Assembly (NCBI GenBank): GCA_027311205.1
Contig: DAICZI010000094.1
Span: 1-6,725, forward strand
Origin: Beijerinckiaceae bacterium
GTDB taxonomy: Bacteria > Pseudomonadota > Alphaproteobacteria > Rhizobiales > Beijerinckiaceae
Direction: 5' to 3'
Length of the DNA stretch: 6,725 nucleotides
Positions 1 to 5,886 of the stretch are shown here, in pieces. Every line of letters starts with the position of its first letter. Positions within the stretch are counted from its first letter, which is position 1. The notes under the pieces were generated by a model. That model worked only from the letters and a program-made list of their open reading frames with translations. It ran no database searches and was not told where the DNA came from. The translations under genes and the position numbers were made by a program.

Positions 1-866
1 CCGAACATTATAGCTCCGCGCGCGATCTGGCGTTGGTCGCCATGGCGCTCTACCGTGATTTTCCTGAAGAAGCCGGGCTGTTTGATATAGGCGCACTGCG
101 TTACGGCAACCACAACATTTACAATTACAATCATCTTCTGGGCAAGTTGCCTGGCGCAGATGGCATGAAGACCGGCTTCACCTGCGCAGCCGGCTTCAAT
201 ATCGTCGTCAGCGCCACGCGGGCGGGCCGCCATCTTGGTGTTGTTGTTCTCGGTCAGGCCACCAGCCGCGAGAGCGACATTGTTGCCGCCGATCTGCTCC
301 AGCAGGCCTTCTCGGGCCAGGACAAGCCTTCTGGCACGGTGCAGGGCCTTAGTCCGCAGGACGGCGATCCACCGGACATGCACCCTTATGCCTGCGGCAA
401 ATTGCGCGCCCATGCGGTGGCGGTTGCCGAGGGGGACGCCGTGGGTCCCGAGGCACCAGCGGCATCGGGTACCGGCGTGGTGAAGGTGCAAGACTCGCCA
501 AAAAACTCGGCATCCCCGGTCGATTACGGCGTCGCGGTGGTGCACCAGCCCTTTCCGCAATTTAACCCCCTGCCCGTCTATATTGGCCAGGCCCCCGGCA
601 AAAATCTGGCCGTAACGCCAGTGGTGGCCGATCAGACCGAGATCACGCCGTTTCCAGCGCCGCCGCCGCGCAAGGTTGTGCATCATCGGGCACCGACCAG
701 GAAACACCCTCAAAAGCACAAACGCCATGAAAAACCCAGGCGCCAAGAAAGACACCATGTCACCAAACATCCGGGCAAGCCGGTGAAGGCGCACGCCCGA
801 AGCAAAGCCGCGCATCATGGCAAAGTGATCCACAAAAAGTCCACCAGGCGGGATCACCATGGCTGA
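1..866 (+). CDS. Serine-type D-alanyl-D-alanine carboxypeptidase (peptidase S11), 3' part
   Basis: This is the C-terminal part of a penicillin-binding D,D-carboxypeptidase, which removes the terminal D-Ala from peptidoglycan pentapeptides in the periplasm. The open frame runs in from the window edge (first full codon at 3), so the true start and the SxxK and SxN motifs lie outside. Visible family marks are HYSSARDLA at the edge, NYNHLLG, and the KTG triad within DGMKTGFTCAAGFN (KTG at 168-176), followed by SATRAGRHLGVVVLG. The catalytic fold ends near LLQQAF, around nt 310. Then comes a Pro/Ala-rich linker of about 110 residues. The last 64 residues (672-863) are strongly basic, with 14 His and many Lys and Arg, in place of a usual amphipathic membrane anchor. 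The stop overlaps the start of the next gene by 8 bp, so the two are probably co-transcribed and translationally coupled. Family assignment is secure; which Dac paralogue it is, is unknown. Confidence 0.9.
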   Translation, partial: EHYSSARDLALVAMALYRDFPEEAGLFDIGALRYGNHNIYNYNHLLGKLPGADGMKTGFTCAAGFNIVVSATRAGRHLGVVVLGQATSRESDIVAADLLQQAFSGQDKPSGTVQGLSPQDGDPPDMHPYACGKLRAHAVAVAEGDAVGPEAPAASGTGVVKVQDSPKNSASPVDYGVAVVHQPFPQFNPLPVYIGQAPGKNLAVTPVVADQTEITPFPAPPPRKVVHHRAPTRKHPQKHKRHEKPRRQERHHVTKHPGKPVKAHARSKAAHHGKVIHKKSTRRDHHG

Positions 867-1962
867 AGCACGGCGTCCGCCACCGCCCTTGCCGCTCAGT
901 GTCATCACCGGGTTTCTGGGGTCCGGCAAGACGACTCTGCTGAATGCGATGTTGCAGGACGCGAGCCTGGCGCACACTCTGGTCATCATCAATGAATTTG
1001 GTGACATCGGGTTGGATCATCTGCTGGTCGAGGCCATCGACGATAATTTGATGCTGATGCAGGCAGGTTGCCTGTGTTGCAGCATCCGGGGCGATCTCGT
1101 GACGACTCTGGAAGGGGTGCTGCGCGATCTCGACAACCGCCGCATCGCCAGTCTCGACCGGATCATCATCGAAACCACGGGCCTCGCTGACCCCGCCCCG
1201 ATCCTGCAAACTATCATGCTGCATCCCTATCTCATGCTGCGCCTGCGGCTTGATTCGGTGATCACGCTGGTGGACGCGGTCAACGGTCTCGCCACGCTCG
1301 ACGCCCATGTCGAGGCCCTGCGTCAGGTCGCCGTTGCCGACCGTCTGGTGCTGACAAAGACCGACCTGCTCGATGGCCCCCCCGACGCAGCCCTGCTGGA
1401 ACGGCTCGCGGCGCTAAACCCCGCAGCACAGCCGCTGGTGCTCGGCCCCGGCCCGGTTCCCGTGGACGCGCTGCTCAATGCCGGGCTTTATGATCCGGCA
1501 CGCAAACATCCAGATGTCGCAGGCTGGCTCCGCGCCGATGCCTATGCCCATCACCATCATCATCATGACCGGAACCGCCACAACAGCCGCATCCGGGCAT
1601 TTTGCCTGACCACCGACCAGCCAGTGGCCCCCGCAGCCTTTGACATGTTCGTCGAGCTGCTGCGCCAGGCGCATGGCCCAAAGGTGCTTCGGGTCAAGGG
1701 CATTGTCGCGCTCAAAGATGATCCGGCAAGGCCGCTTGTCGTGCATGGCGTGCAGCACGTGTTTCACCCGCCCGTGCGCCTTGAAGCTTGGCCGGACGAC
1801 GACCACACCACCCGCATGGTGTTCATCTTGATGGATTTGCCCCCGGCCTTTGTCGAAGGATTGTGGCGGGCTTTCACCGGCGCGACTGAATTTGACCTTC
1901 CCGATGCCGCAGCCCTGAGGGCCAACCCGCTGGCACCGGCAACAGGTGGCCTATTGGCCTGA
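859..1962 (+). CDS. CobW/COG0523 family G3E GTPase, probable metal (zinc) chaperone
   Basis: A 367-residue G3E P-loop GTPase. The family inserts or delivers metal ions to client proteins in the cytoplasm; many COG0523 members serve zinc, while CobW itself serves cobalt in cobalamin synthesis. Visible motifs are Walker A GFLGSGKT (residues 18-25), the metal-binding CxCC motif CLCC (71-74) in the usual context GCLCCSIRGDL, ETTGLADP (105-112), and the guanine-specificity motif TKTD (166-169). A run of six His lies at 231-236 between the GTPase and C-terminal domains. The CobW_C domain follows, with RVKGIV and VVHGVQHVFHPP. The length is normal for the family. The ATG at 859 is supported by a purine-rich AGGCGGGA (846-853) and by the Pro-rich lead directly before the first beta strand. 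There are no cobalamin genes nearby, so a zinc role is inferred rather than shown. The metal cannot be read from sequence. Confidence 0.93.
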   Translation: MAEARRPPPPLPLSVITGFLGSGKTTLLNAMLQDASLAHTLVIINEFGDIGLDHLLVEAIDDNLMLMQAGCLCCSIRGDLVTTLEGVLRDLDNRRIASLDRIIIETTGLADPAPILQTIMLHPYLMLRLRLDSVITLVDAVNGLATLDAHVEALRQVAVADRLVLTKTDLLDGPPDAALLERLAALNPAAQPLVLGPGPVPVDALLNAGLYDPARKHPDVAGWLRADAYAHHHHHHDRNRHNSRIRAFCLTTDQPVAPAAFDMFVELLRQAHGPKVLRVKGIVALKDDPARPLVVHGVQHVFHPPVRLEAWPDDDHTTRMVFILMDLPPAFVEGLWRAFTGATEFDLPDAAALRANPLAPATGGLLA

Positions 1963-1970
1963 CCGCGCGG

Positions 1971-4460
1971 CTAGTGGCAGACCAGCGGCCCGATGGTAGC
2001 CTGTTGGCCTGGAATCGGCCGGTAAGCAAAACTGGCTGTGCAACTGGCCTGGTCAAGGTCGGCCGTCACCAGATTCTGCTTGCTCAGACCTTTGATGAAA
2101 GTGCGGCCATCATAACCGACAATGGCCCGCTTCGTCTGGCCCTGAAGATGCACCTGCGTGCCAACCTTGAGAAATTTGCCGTCAACCCCTTTGAGAATCA
2201 CCACCGCGCCATGGACATGGGTATTGACGCGGAAATCCACGACCACGCCACTGCGATCAGCGGGGGCGACAACATCGCGCGTGGTCGCAGCCACGGCATT
2301 CAGGGGCAGGCCGCGCGGATCAATCGCAATATGATTGGTTTGATATGAACGCAGGGTCGGGATCAGCAGGCGTCCGGAGCTGTCAGTTGTGCCGATTTTC
2401 TGGTGTTCATAAAGGACGCTGACGCCGGGCGCGCCCGCCTGCACCACCGCAAAAGCATCGTCGATGCGTGGGCTGAGGAAGACGCCGCCGCCCAAGGTCG
2501 AAATCGCGCCGCCAAACGACAAGCTGCCATCGTTGGAAGGCCCGAGATGCTCGATATCGCCATCCAGCTCGCCATACCGTGTCCGGTATGACCCGCTCGC
2601 CATGGCGTAGCTTGATTGCGAATCGGCCGTGCTGGCCTGCACCTGCCAGCCGTAATCGCCGATTTCCGGGCCGAGGGAGCGCATCGCCGAGGCTGTTGCA
2701 TTCCAGCCCGCAGGTGTCCAGGAATAATCTACGGCTGTCGACACTTCTGCGCCTATCGGCATGTTAAGGCCAAAAAACACACCATTGCCGAGGCGATTGT
2801 CAAAGTCATGATAAACCATCGCATAGGCGGAGGCATGATAGGGCAAGTTGCGTGACAGGCTGAGGCTGGCAATGGACGAACGCCCGGCGCTGTCACTAGC
2901 CTGATGCGCCAGGGACGCGGTGATGCTGGTGGCGCGGTCAAAGGGCACCGGCAGACTGATCGAAATGCGATCCAGCGCTTTAGGCGGTGCCAGTGACAGC
3001 GGCACAGCATAGCTGCTCAGGCTGTTGCCATTGGCAACCCCGACCCCGAACTGGCTGCCGGTTTGCGCCGCCGTGACGGAAGCCAGATCATTATAGGCGC
3101 CAAAACTGCGCTGCGAGGACAGGCTCAACCCCACGCCGAGAAGGCGCGTCTCGAAGGCGACATAGCTCTGCATGCCCGTTCCCTCAGCATTATGCGAGCC
3201 AGCGATCGCCACGCTTAGCGCGGCGCGGTTGAAAAGCTTGAGCTCACTGCCGACGCTGGCATTGATCAAACCCGCACCGCCCTCGGCGTGGCCTTCGAGC
3301 GTCAGCCAATCGGTCATGCCGCGCCGCACTGAGCCGCTGAAGACGGGTCGCCGGTCATAGTGGTTGGATTTGACCCCGTAGAACTGCCGGGCAAAGCCAG
3401 CCTCGACCGAATAGTCCCAAAGGCCCTGCCTCAAAAACTGCGCGTTGGTGAAAAACGGCAGGTTTTGCTCGGTCTTGCGCCCCGAGGCGTCATGCAGCAC
3501 TACGCGGGCGGTGCCAGATTCTCCCACCAGCGGCAGGTTGTCGAGCTGATAGGGGCCCGCGCCGACCGGCTGGCTCAAGGTTTTGATGTTGTTGATATAG
3601 ACATCGACCGTCGAGGGCACGGCAGCACTGCCGCTATAGGAGGGCAGCGGTAGCGTGATCAGATCGGGCCGCAGCGCGAAATTCCGCTGGAACTGCAAGC
3701 CGCCCATACGGATCGGGCGCGTCCAGGGCTCGCCCGAACTGATGGTATCGCCGACCTTTGCCACAGTCATGCTGGCTGGATCCGAATAGGTAAAATCGCT
3801 GTCAAGCCGCAGCGCAGTCAGATTTGACGAGGTGGTGGTGCCAAGGATTCCAGTCTGGCTGAAGGTGCCAAAGGGTGTAAACGCCCGCCCATCGAGGCTG
3901 ACGGAGCCGCCATTGAAGCTGTAGCTGCTAAACGACTGCGCGGAGCTTGCCGAGCCAAACAATTGGTAATTGAGGACGGCCCCATAGGATGGGGTGGTTG
4001 CCACCGATCCTGGCGCTGCAGATGTGGCGTTGAAGACCTGCGTGACCAGAAGATTGAACGGCACCTGGCAGGCCAGCGACTGGTTTGGTGCGTCATAGAT
4101 GCAAGCCAGCCCGGCTATGTCGGCCAGCCGCACCTCACCATCAGGCTGGAGCGGCGTTCTGGCTGGAACCTGGATGCCAACATCATGCAATTCTTGCGGT
4201 TTGGCTTCGAGCCCACCATCGGGGCGCTGCATGAAGGCCCCGATCTTGGTCGCTGGCTGCTGGTTGATCGAAACCGCCAATTGCAGCGCCACCGTGCCTT
4301 GGGGCGCGAGCGGGGCCGACCCAACCGGCCCCGAGCCCGCGACCTGACGCGGTGCCGTTGCGCCATGGCCCGCACCAGGCAAACCTGTGGCCATCAGCAA
4401 CCCTGCGATAAGCCAGCCGCATCTGCCCGTGCGTTCAGCGACTGATCGATGCGATGGCAT
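1971..4460 (-). CDS. Outer-membrane usher of an archaic (Csu-type) chaperone-usher pilus
   Basis: An 829-residue FimD/PapC-family usher, the outer-membrane pore that receives chaperone-subunit complexes and polymerises the pilus. A signal peptide spans about residues 1-33, with hydrophobic core WLIAGLLMATGLPGAG. An N-terminal periplasmic domain (about 55-145, with C120 and C131) precedes a long beta-barrel rich in alternating Ser, Ala and Tyr. The barrel is interrupted by a plug domain (about 278-338, VDVYINNIKTL through ARVVLHDASGRKT). C-terminal domains begin near residue 675 and finish with the usual Cys pair, C807 and C828. The length is typical for ushers and the frame is intact. The start ATG lies inside the end of the chaperone gene (26-bp overlap) and has no Shine-Dalgarno sequence, so translation probably depends on coupling. 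The stop is 8 bp from the convergent GTPase gene. The pairing with an SCPU pilin points to the archaic (Csu) branch. Confidence 0.92.
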   Translation of the reverse strand: MPSHRSVAERTGRCGWLIAGLLMATGLPGAGHGATAPRQVAGSGPVGSAPLAPQGTVALQLAVSINQQPATKIGAFMQRPDGGLEAKPQELHDVGIQVPARTPLQPDGEVRLADIAGLACIYDAPNQSLACQVPFNLLVTQVFNATSAAPGSVATTPSYGAVLNYQLFGSASSAQSFSSYSFNGGSVSLDGRAFTPFGTFSQTGILGTTTSSNLTALRLDSDFTYSDPASMTVAKVGDTISSGEPWTRPIRMGGLQFQRNFALRPDLITLPLPSYSGSAAVPSTVDVYINNIKTLSQPVGAGPYQLDNLPLVGESGTARVVLHDASGRKTEQNLPFFTNAQFLRQGLWDYSVEAGFARQFYGVKSNHYDRRPVFSGSVRRGMTDWLTLEGHAEGGAGLINASVGSELKLFNRAALSVAIAGSHNAEGTGMQSYVAFETRLLGVGLSLSSQRSFGAYNDLASVTAAQTGSQFGVGVANGNSLSSYAVPLSLAPPKALDRISISLPVPFDRATSITASLAHQASDSAGRSSIASLSLSRNLPYHASAYAMVYHDFDNRLGNGVFFGLNMPIGAEVSTAVDYSWTPAGWNATASAMRSLGPEIGDYGWQVQASTADSQSSYAMASGSYRTRYGELDGDIEHLGPSNDGSLSFGGAISTLGGGVFLSPRIDDAFAVVQAGAPGVSVLYEHQKIGTTDSSGRLLIPTLRSYQTNHIAIDPRGLPLNAVAATTRDVVAPADRSGVVVDFRVNTHVHGAVVILKGVDGKFLKVGTQVHLQGQTKRAIVGYDGRTFIKGLSKQNLVTADLDQASCTASFAYRPIPGQQATIGPLVCH

Positions 4461-5159
4461 GGACAGGCGCAGCGTCGGTTACTGCCGCGAGACGCGCGGC
4501 ACCACTTACGCTGAACCTGTTGTTACGCTGTCTGGCCCTAAAGGCCATTTCGGAATGCGGGAGTACATATCCCTGCAATCCGTTACCAAATCTGACCAAA
4601 TGCCCCGCCCGGTCTCGCACGGTGAGGTTGCTGATCCGCAACTCGCGGCCACCCTTGTTGACCGCTTCAGCGGTGATCTGCCCCGCATGGTTGATCACCC
4701 GCCAGGACACCTGCGGATCGCGCGCATCGCGACCGGTAAAAAATACCGGGATCGAATAGCGCAGCAGCATATTGACGGAATCCCCCCCTGACGACGTGCA
4801 TCGGGCAGTTGGTCGATGATCAGCCGGTAATCTTCGGGGGCGGTCAAGGGCTTCTGCGACGTGCGCACGATGCGCACGACATAGGTCTGGTTACCCGCCA
4901 GTTGCGCGGCAGGCGGCGAGGCCACCACCGCGTTGGTAGGCACAAGGGCCTCATGGCCCTGGCTTTGCGTCCATTTGAACAGCCGCAGTTGCAGCGCGAC
5001 AGGCCTGCCTCCGATATTATGCAGCGATACCGTAGCGGCCGCCGCAGGCGCGCTGACATCGACACGCACCGGCGTCACCTGCAGCGCGGCGGCTTGTGCC
5101 CCGACTATAGCCGCCAACCAGGTCGGCAAAGCCAGGGCAATGGCGTTTTTTCGTCTCAT
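4435..5159 (-). pseudogene. Periplasmic pilus chaperone (PapD-like), frameshifted at a G7 tract
   Basis: This gene encodes a PapD-like chaperone that would cap pilin subunits in the periplasm and deliver them to the usher. The start ATG at 5159 gives a signal peptide (about residues 1-23, ending AQA). An intact first Ig-like domain follows (LQVTPVRVDVSA through VVRIVRTSQKPL and YRLIIDQLPD). At residues 124-126 the gene runs through seven G (4788-4782). The same frame then continues into unrelated sequence and stops at 4695, giving about 154 residues. The second domain continues in the other frame: LLRYSIPVFFTG, DPQVSWRVINHAG, LRISNLTVRDRAG, GYVLPHSEMAFR, to the stop at 4435. One extra G gives a continuous chaperone of about 241 residues, a normal length. 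The pilin stop is 23 bp upstream and the usher start overlaps the 3' end. The identity is well supported. Whether the gene is dead, phase-variable, rescued by frameshifting, or a sequencing error is open. Confidence 0.85.
4782..4788 (-). other. Seven-G homopolymer at the chaperone frame break
   Basis: The plus strand reads CCCCCCC. On the coding strand the context is CAG GGG GGG ATT in the upstream frame. The downstream domain is read only if the run is treated as eight G (CAG GGG GGG GAT TCC). The sequence G GGG GGG also fits the X XXY YYZ pattern of a -1 slippery heptamer, and a -1 slip there gives the same restored protein. Another C7 run in the window (1377-1383, inside the GTPase gene) stays in frame. 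Confidence 0.8.
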
Positions 5160-5182
5160 CGCCTCAAACTTTTCACGGCTGA

Positions 5183-5674
5183 TCAATAGGTTACGGTAAC
5201 GGTTACAACATCGTTGTAGGCGCCTGGCGCTGGCGTCGTTTGCGGGTTGACCAAGCCGTAAACCGGGTAAGCCACCGCAGCGCCAGTACCATTGGCCGCC
5301 AAAGTGTCCGTGCCAATCGTGTTGCCCCAATTGGTCGTATGGGCCGAGTCCTGATAAAGCGCATAGGCGATTTTGGCACCACCCGGCCCAGCCATCTGGC
5401 GCGCAGTTACGGAAGCCGCGGTCGAGCCGCCATCAAGCCCAATATTGAAAGGCGTCGTAGCCGTACATTGGATGTTGATGGCACTTTGGGCGGCAAGAGG
5501 CGCGTTCAGCAGGCCGGTCGTGCCAAAATTCAGATCGGTGGCAGCACCAGTGGCAAAAGCGCAGGTGCTGGTAATGGCGATTTTCACGTTGAATGTGGTG
5601 GTGATCGACGTTGCAGCGTGGGCTGAGGATAATCCGAGCCCCAGGGCCGCAACGGCCAGGATACGCAACTTCAT
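5183..5674 (-). CDS. Spore-coat-U (SCPU) domain pilin, major subunit of a Csu-type pilus
   Basis: A 163-residue secreted pilin. It has a clear signal peptide (MKLRILAVAALGLGLSSAHA, cleavage near residue 20/21). The mature protein starts with a short beta strand (SITTTFNVKIAITSTC) suited to donor-strand exchange. A single Cys pair, C38 and C70, matches the conserved disulfide of SCPU subunits. Further family marks are INIQCT..TPFNIGLDGG, KIAYALYQDS, the TNWG segment and the closing YNDVVTVTVTY. It has one SCPU domain, so it is a shaft-type subunit rather than a two-domain tip adhesin. The ATG is set by a strong AGGAGG five bases upstream. It is the first gene of the operon, ahead of the chaperone and usher, as expected for the subunit needed in greatest amount. 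The archaic chaperone-usher class is established for biofilm pili such as Acinetobacter Csu; adhesion here is inferred. Confidence 0.92.
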   Translation of the reverse strand: MKLRILAVAALGLGLSSAHAATSITTTFNVKIAITSTCAFATGAATDLNFGTTGLLNAPLAAQSAINIQCTATTPFNIGLDGGSTAASVTARQMAGPGGAKIAYALYQDSAHTTNWGNTIGTDTLAANGTGAAVAYPVYGLVNPQTTPAPGAYNDVVTVTVTY

Positions 5675-5679
5675 TTAGT

Positions 5680-5685
5680 CCTCCT
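5680..5685 (-). promoter_or_regulatory. Strong Shine-Dalgarno of the pilin gene
   Basis: AGGAGG on the coding strand lies five bases (ACTAA) before the pilin ATG at 5674. It is the best ribosome-binding site in the window and contrasts with the weak or absent sites of the chaperone and usher. That contrast fits high pilin output relative to the assembly proteins. Confidence 0.85.
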
Positions 5686-5733
5686 ATAAACACTCTCGCC
5701 CCTGCGGAAATGTTCGCTAGCGGACGTCGAGCA

Positions 5734-5739
5734 TTAACC
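5734..5739. promoter_or_regulatory. Possible CtrA half-site
   Basis: TTAACC, within CATTAACCA, lies about 60 bases upstream of the pilin ATG and 17 bases from the full box on the pilin side. It resembles the CtrA half-site TTAACCAT described for alphaproteobacteria. Alone it would be weak evidence; it matters only beside the full box. Confidence 0.35.
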
Positions 5740-5756
5740 ACGATGCCGCACAACCC

Positions 5757-5772
5757 TTAAGGGAGGTTTAAC
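5757..5772. promoter_or_regulatory. CtrA-type box upstream of the pilus operon
   Basis: TTAA-GGGAGGT-TTAAC matches the full CtrA consensus TTAA-N7-TTAAC at every specified base when read on the plus strand. It lies 83-98 bases upstream of the pilin ATG. CtrA is the response regulator controlling cell-cycle, flagellar and pilus genes in alphaproteobacteria. On the operon's coding strand, one half of the box (TTAAGG, 5760-5755) could serve as a poor -35 element, 17 bp from a poor -10 candidate TTAATG (5737-5732), as in activator-dependent promoters. The box orientation is the reverse of the operon, which lowers certainty. Binding is inferred. Confidence 0.5.
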
Positions 5773-5846
5773 TGTAAGTTGTTTGGCACCTGGACAACCA
5801 GATTTGGCGTTTCACGCCCCGGCTGCAGGAGGTGACTATCTGACGC

Positions 5847-5863
5847 TACAATCTAAGGTTGTA
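5847..5863. repeat. 17-bp inverted repeat (operator-like dyad)
   Basis: TACAATCTAAGGTTGTA is symmetrical at 14 of its 16 paired positions around a central A, and begins 23 bases beyond the murA stop. It could be a regulator-binding dyad or a weak RNA hairpin at the murA 3' end. It has no matching copy elsewhere in the window that would identify a regulator. Confidence 0.3.
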
Positions 5864-5886
5864 TTATGGCAGGTGAACAGTACGGC

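Larger units (their letters stand above)
5675..5886. promoter_or_regulatory. murA-pilin intergenic region, probable promoter region of the pilus operon
   Basis: This 212-bp gap is the only substantial non-coding stretch in the window and is lower in GC than the genes around it. It contains the pilin Shine-Dalgarno, the CtrA-type box and half-site, a CCCTTAAGGG palindrome (5754-5763) overlapping the box, a 17-bp dyad (5847-5863) just after murA, and a small GGCGT-TTC-ACGCC hairpin (5806-5818). No T-run follows any hairpin on the murA coding strand, so I see no intrinsic terminator for murA. No consensus sigma-70 promoter is evident. Confidence 0.6.

Noticed and set aside
760..1308. Minus-strand open frame of 182 codons opposite the carboxypeptidase and GTPase genes
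   Set aside because: It lies across conserved GTPase motifs on the other strand and resembles no known protein; it is a shadow frame.
1377..1383. C7 run in the GTPase gene as a second frameshift or contingency site
   Set aside because: It is read in frame as GGC CCC CCC GAC, and the family motifs before and after it are in the same frame, so nothing is broken there.
1946..2011. Near repeat GTGGCCTATTGGCCTG / GTAGCCTGTTGGCCTG, 50 bp apart
   Set aside because: The two copies match at 14 of 16 bases but lie in the coding ends of two unrelated convergent genes. GC-rich coding bias explains it as well as any element.
3963..4445. Plus-strand open frame of 160 codons opposite the usher
   Set aside because: It is antisense to a well-supported usher gene, shows no recognisable domain, and is typical of shadow frames in GC-rich DNA.
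4733..4749. CCGGTA-AAAAA-TACCGG inverted repeat as a stimulator of frameshifting in the chaperone
   Set aside because: The stem begins about 32 bases after the slippery run, well beyond the usual spacing, and it encodes conserved chaperone residues (PVFFTG).
5806..5818. GGCGT-TTC-ACGCC hairpin as the murA terminator
   Set aside because: The stem is only 5 bp and no T-run follows it on the murA coding strand.
5861..5868. CATAAT on the minus strand just after murA as a -10 element
   Set aside because: No -35-like hexamer lies at a suitable distance, and it is almost 200 bases from the pilin start, without a better case than the CtrA-associated region.
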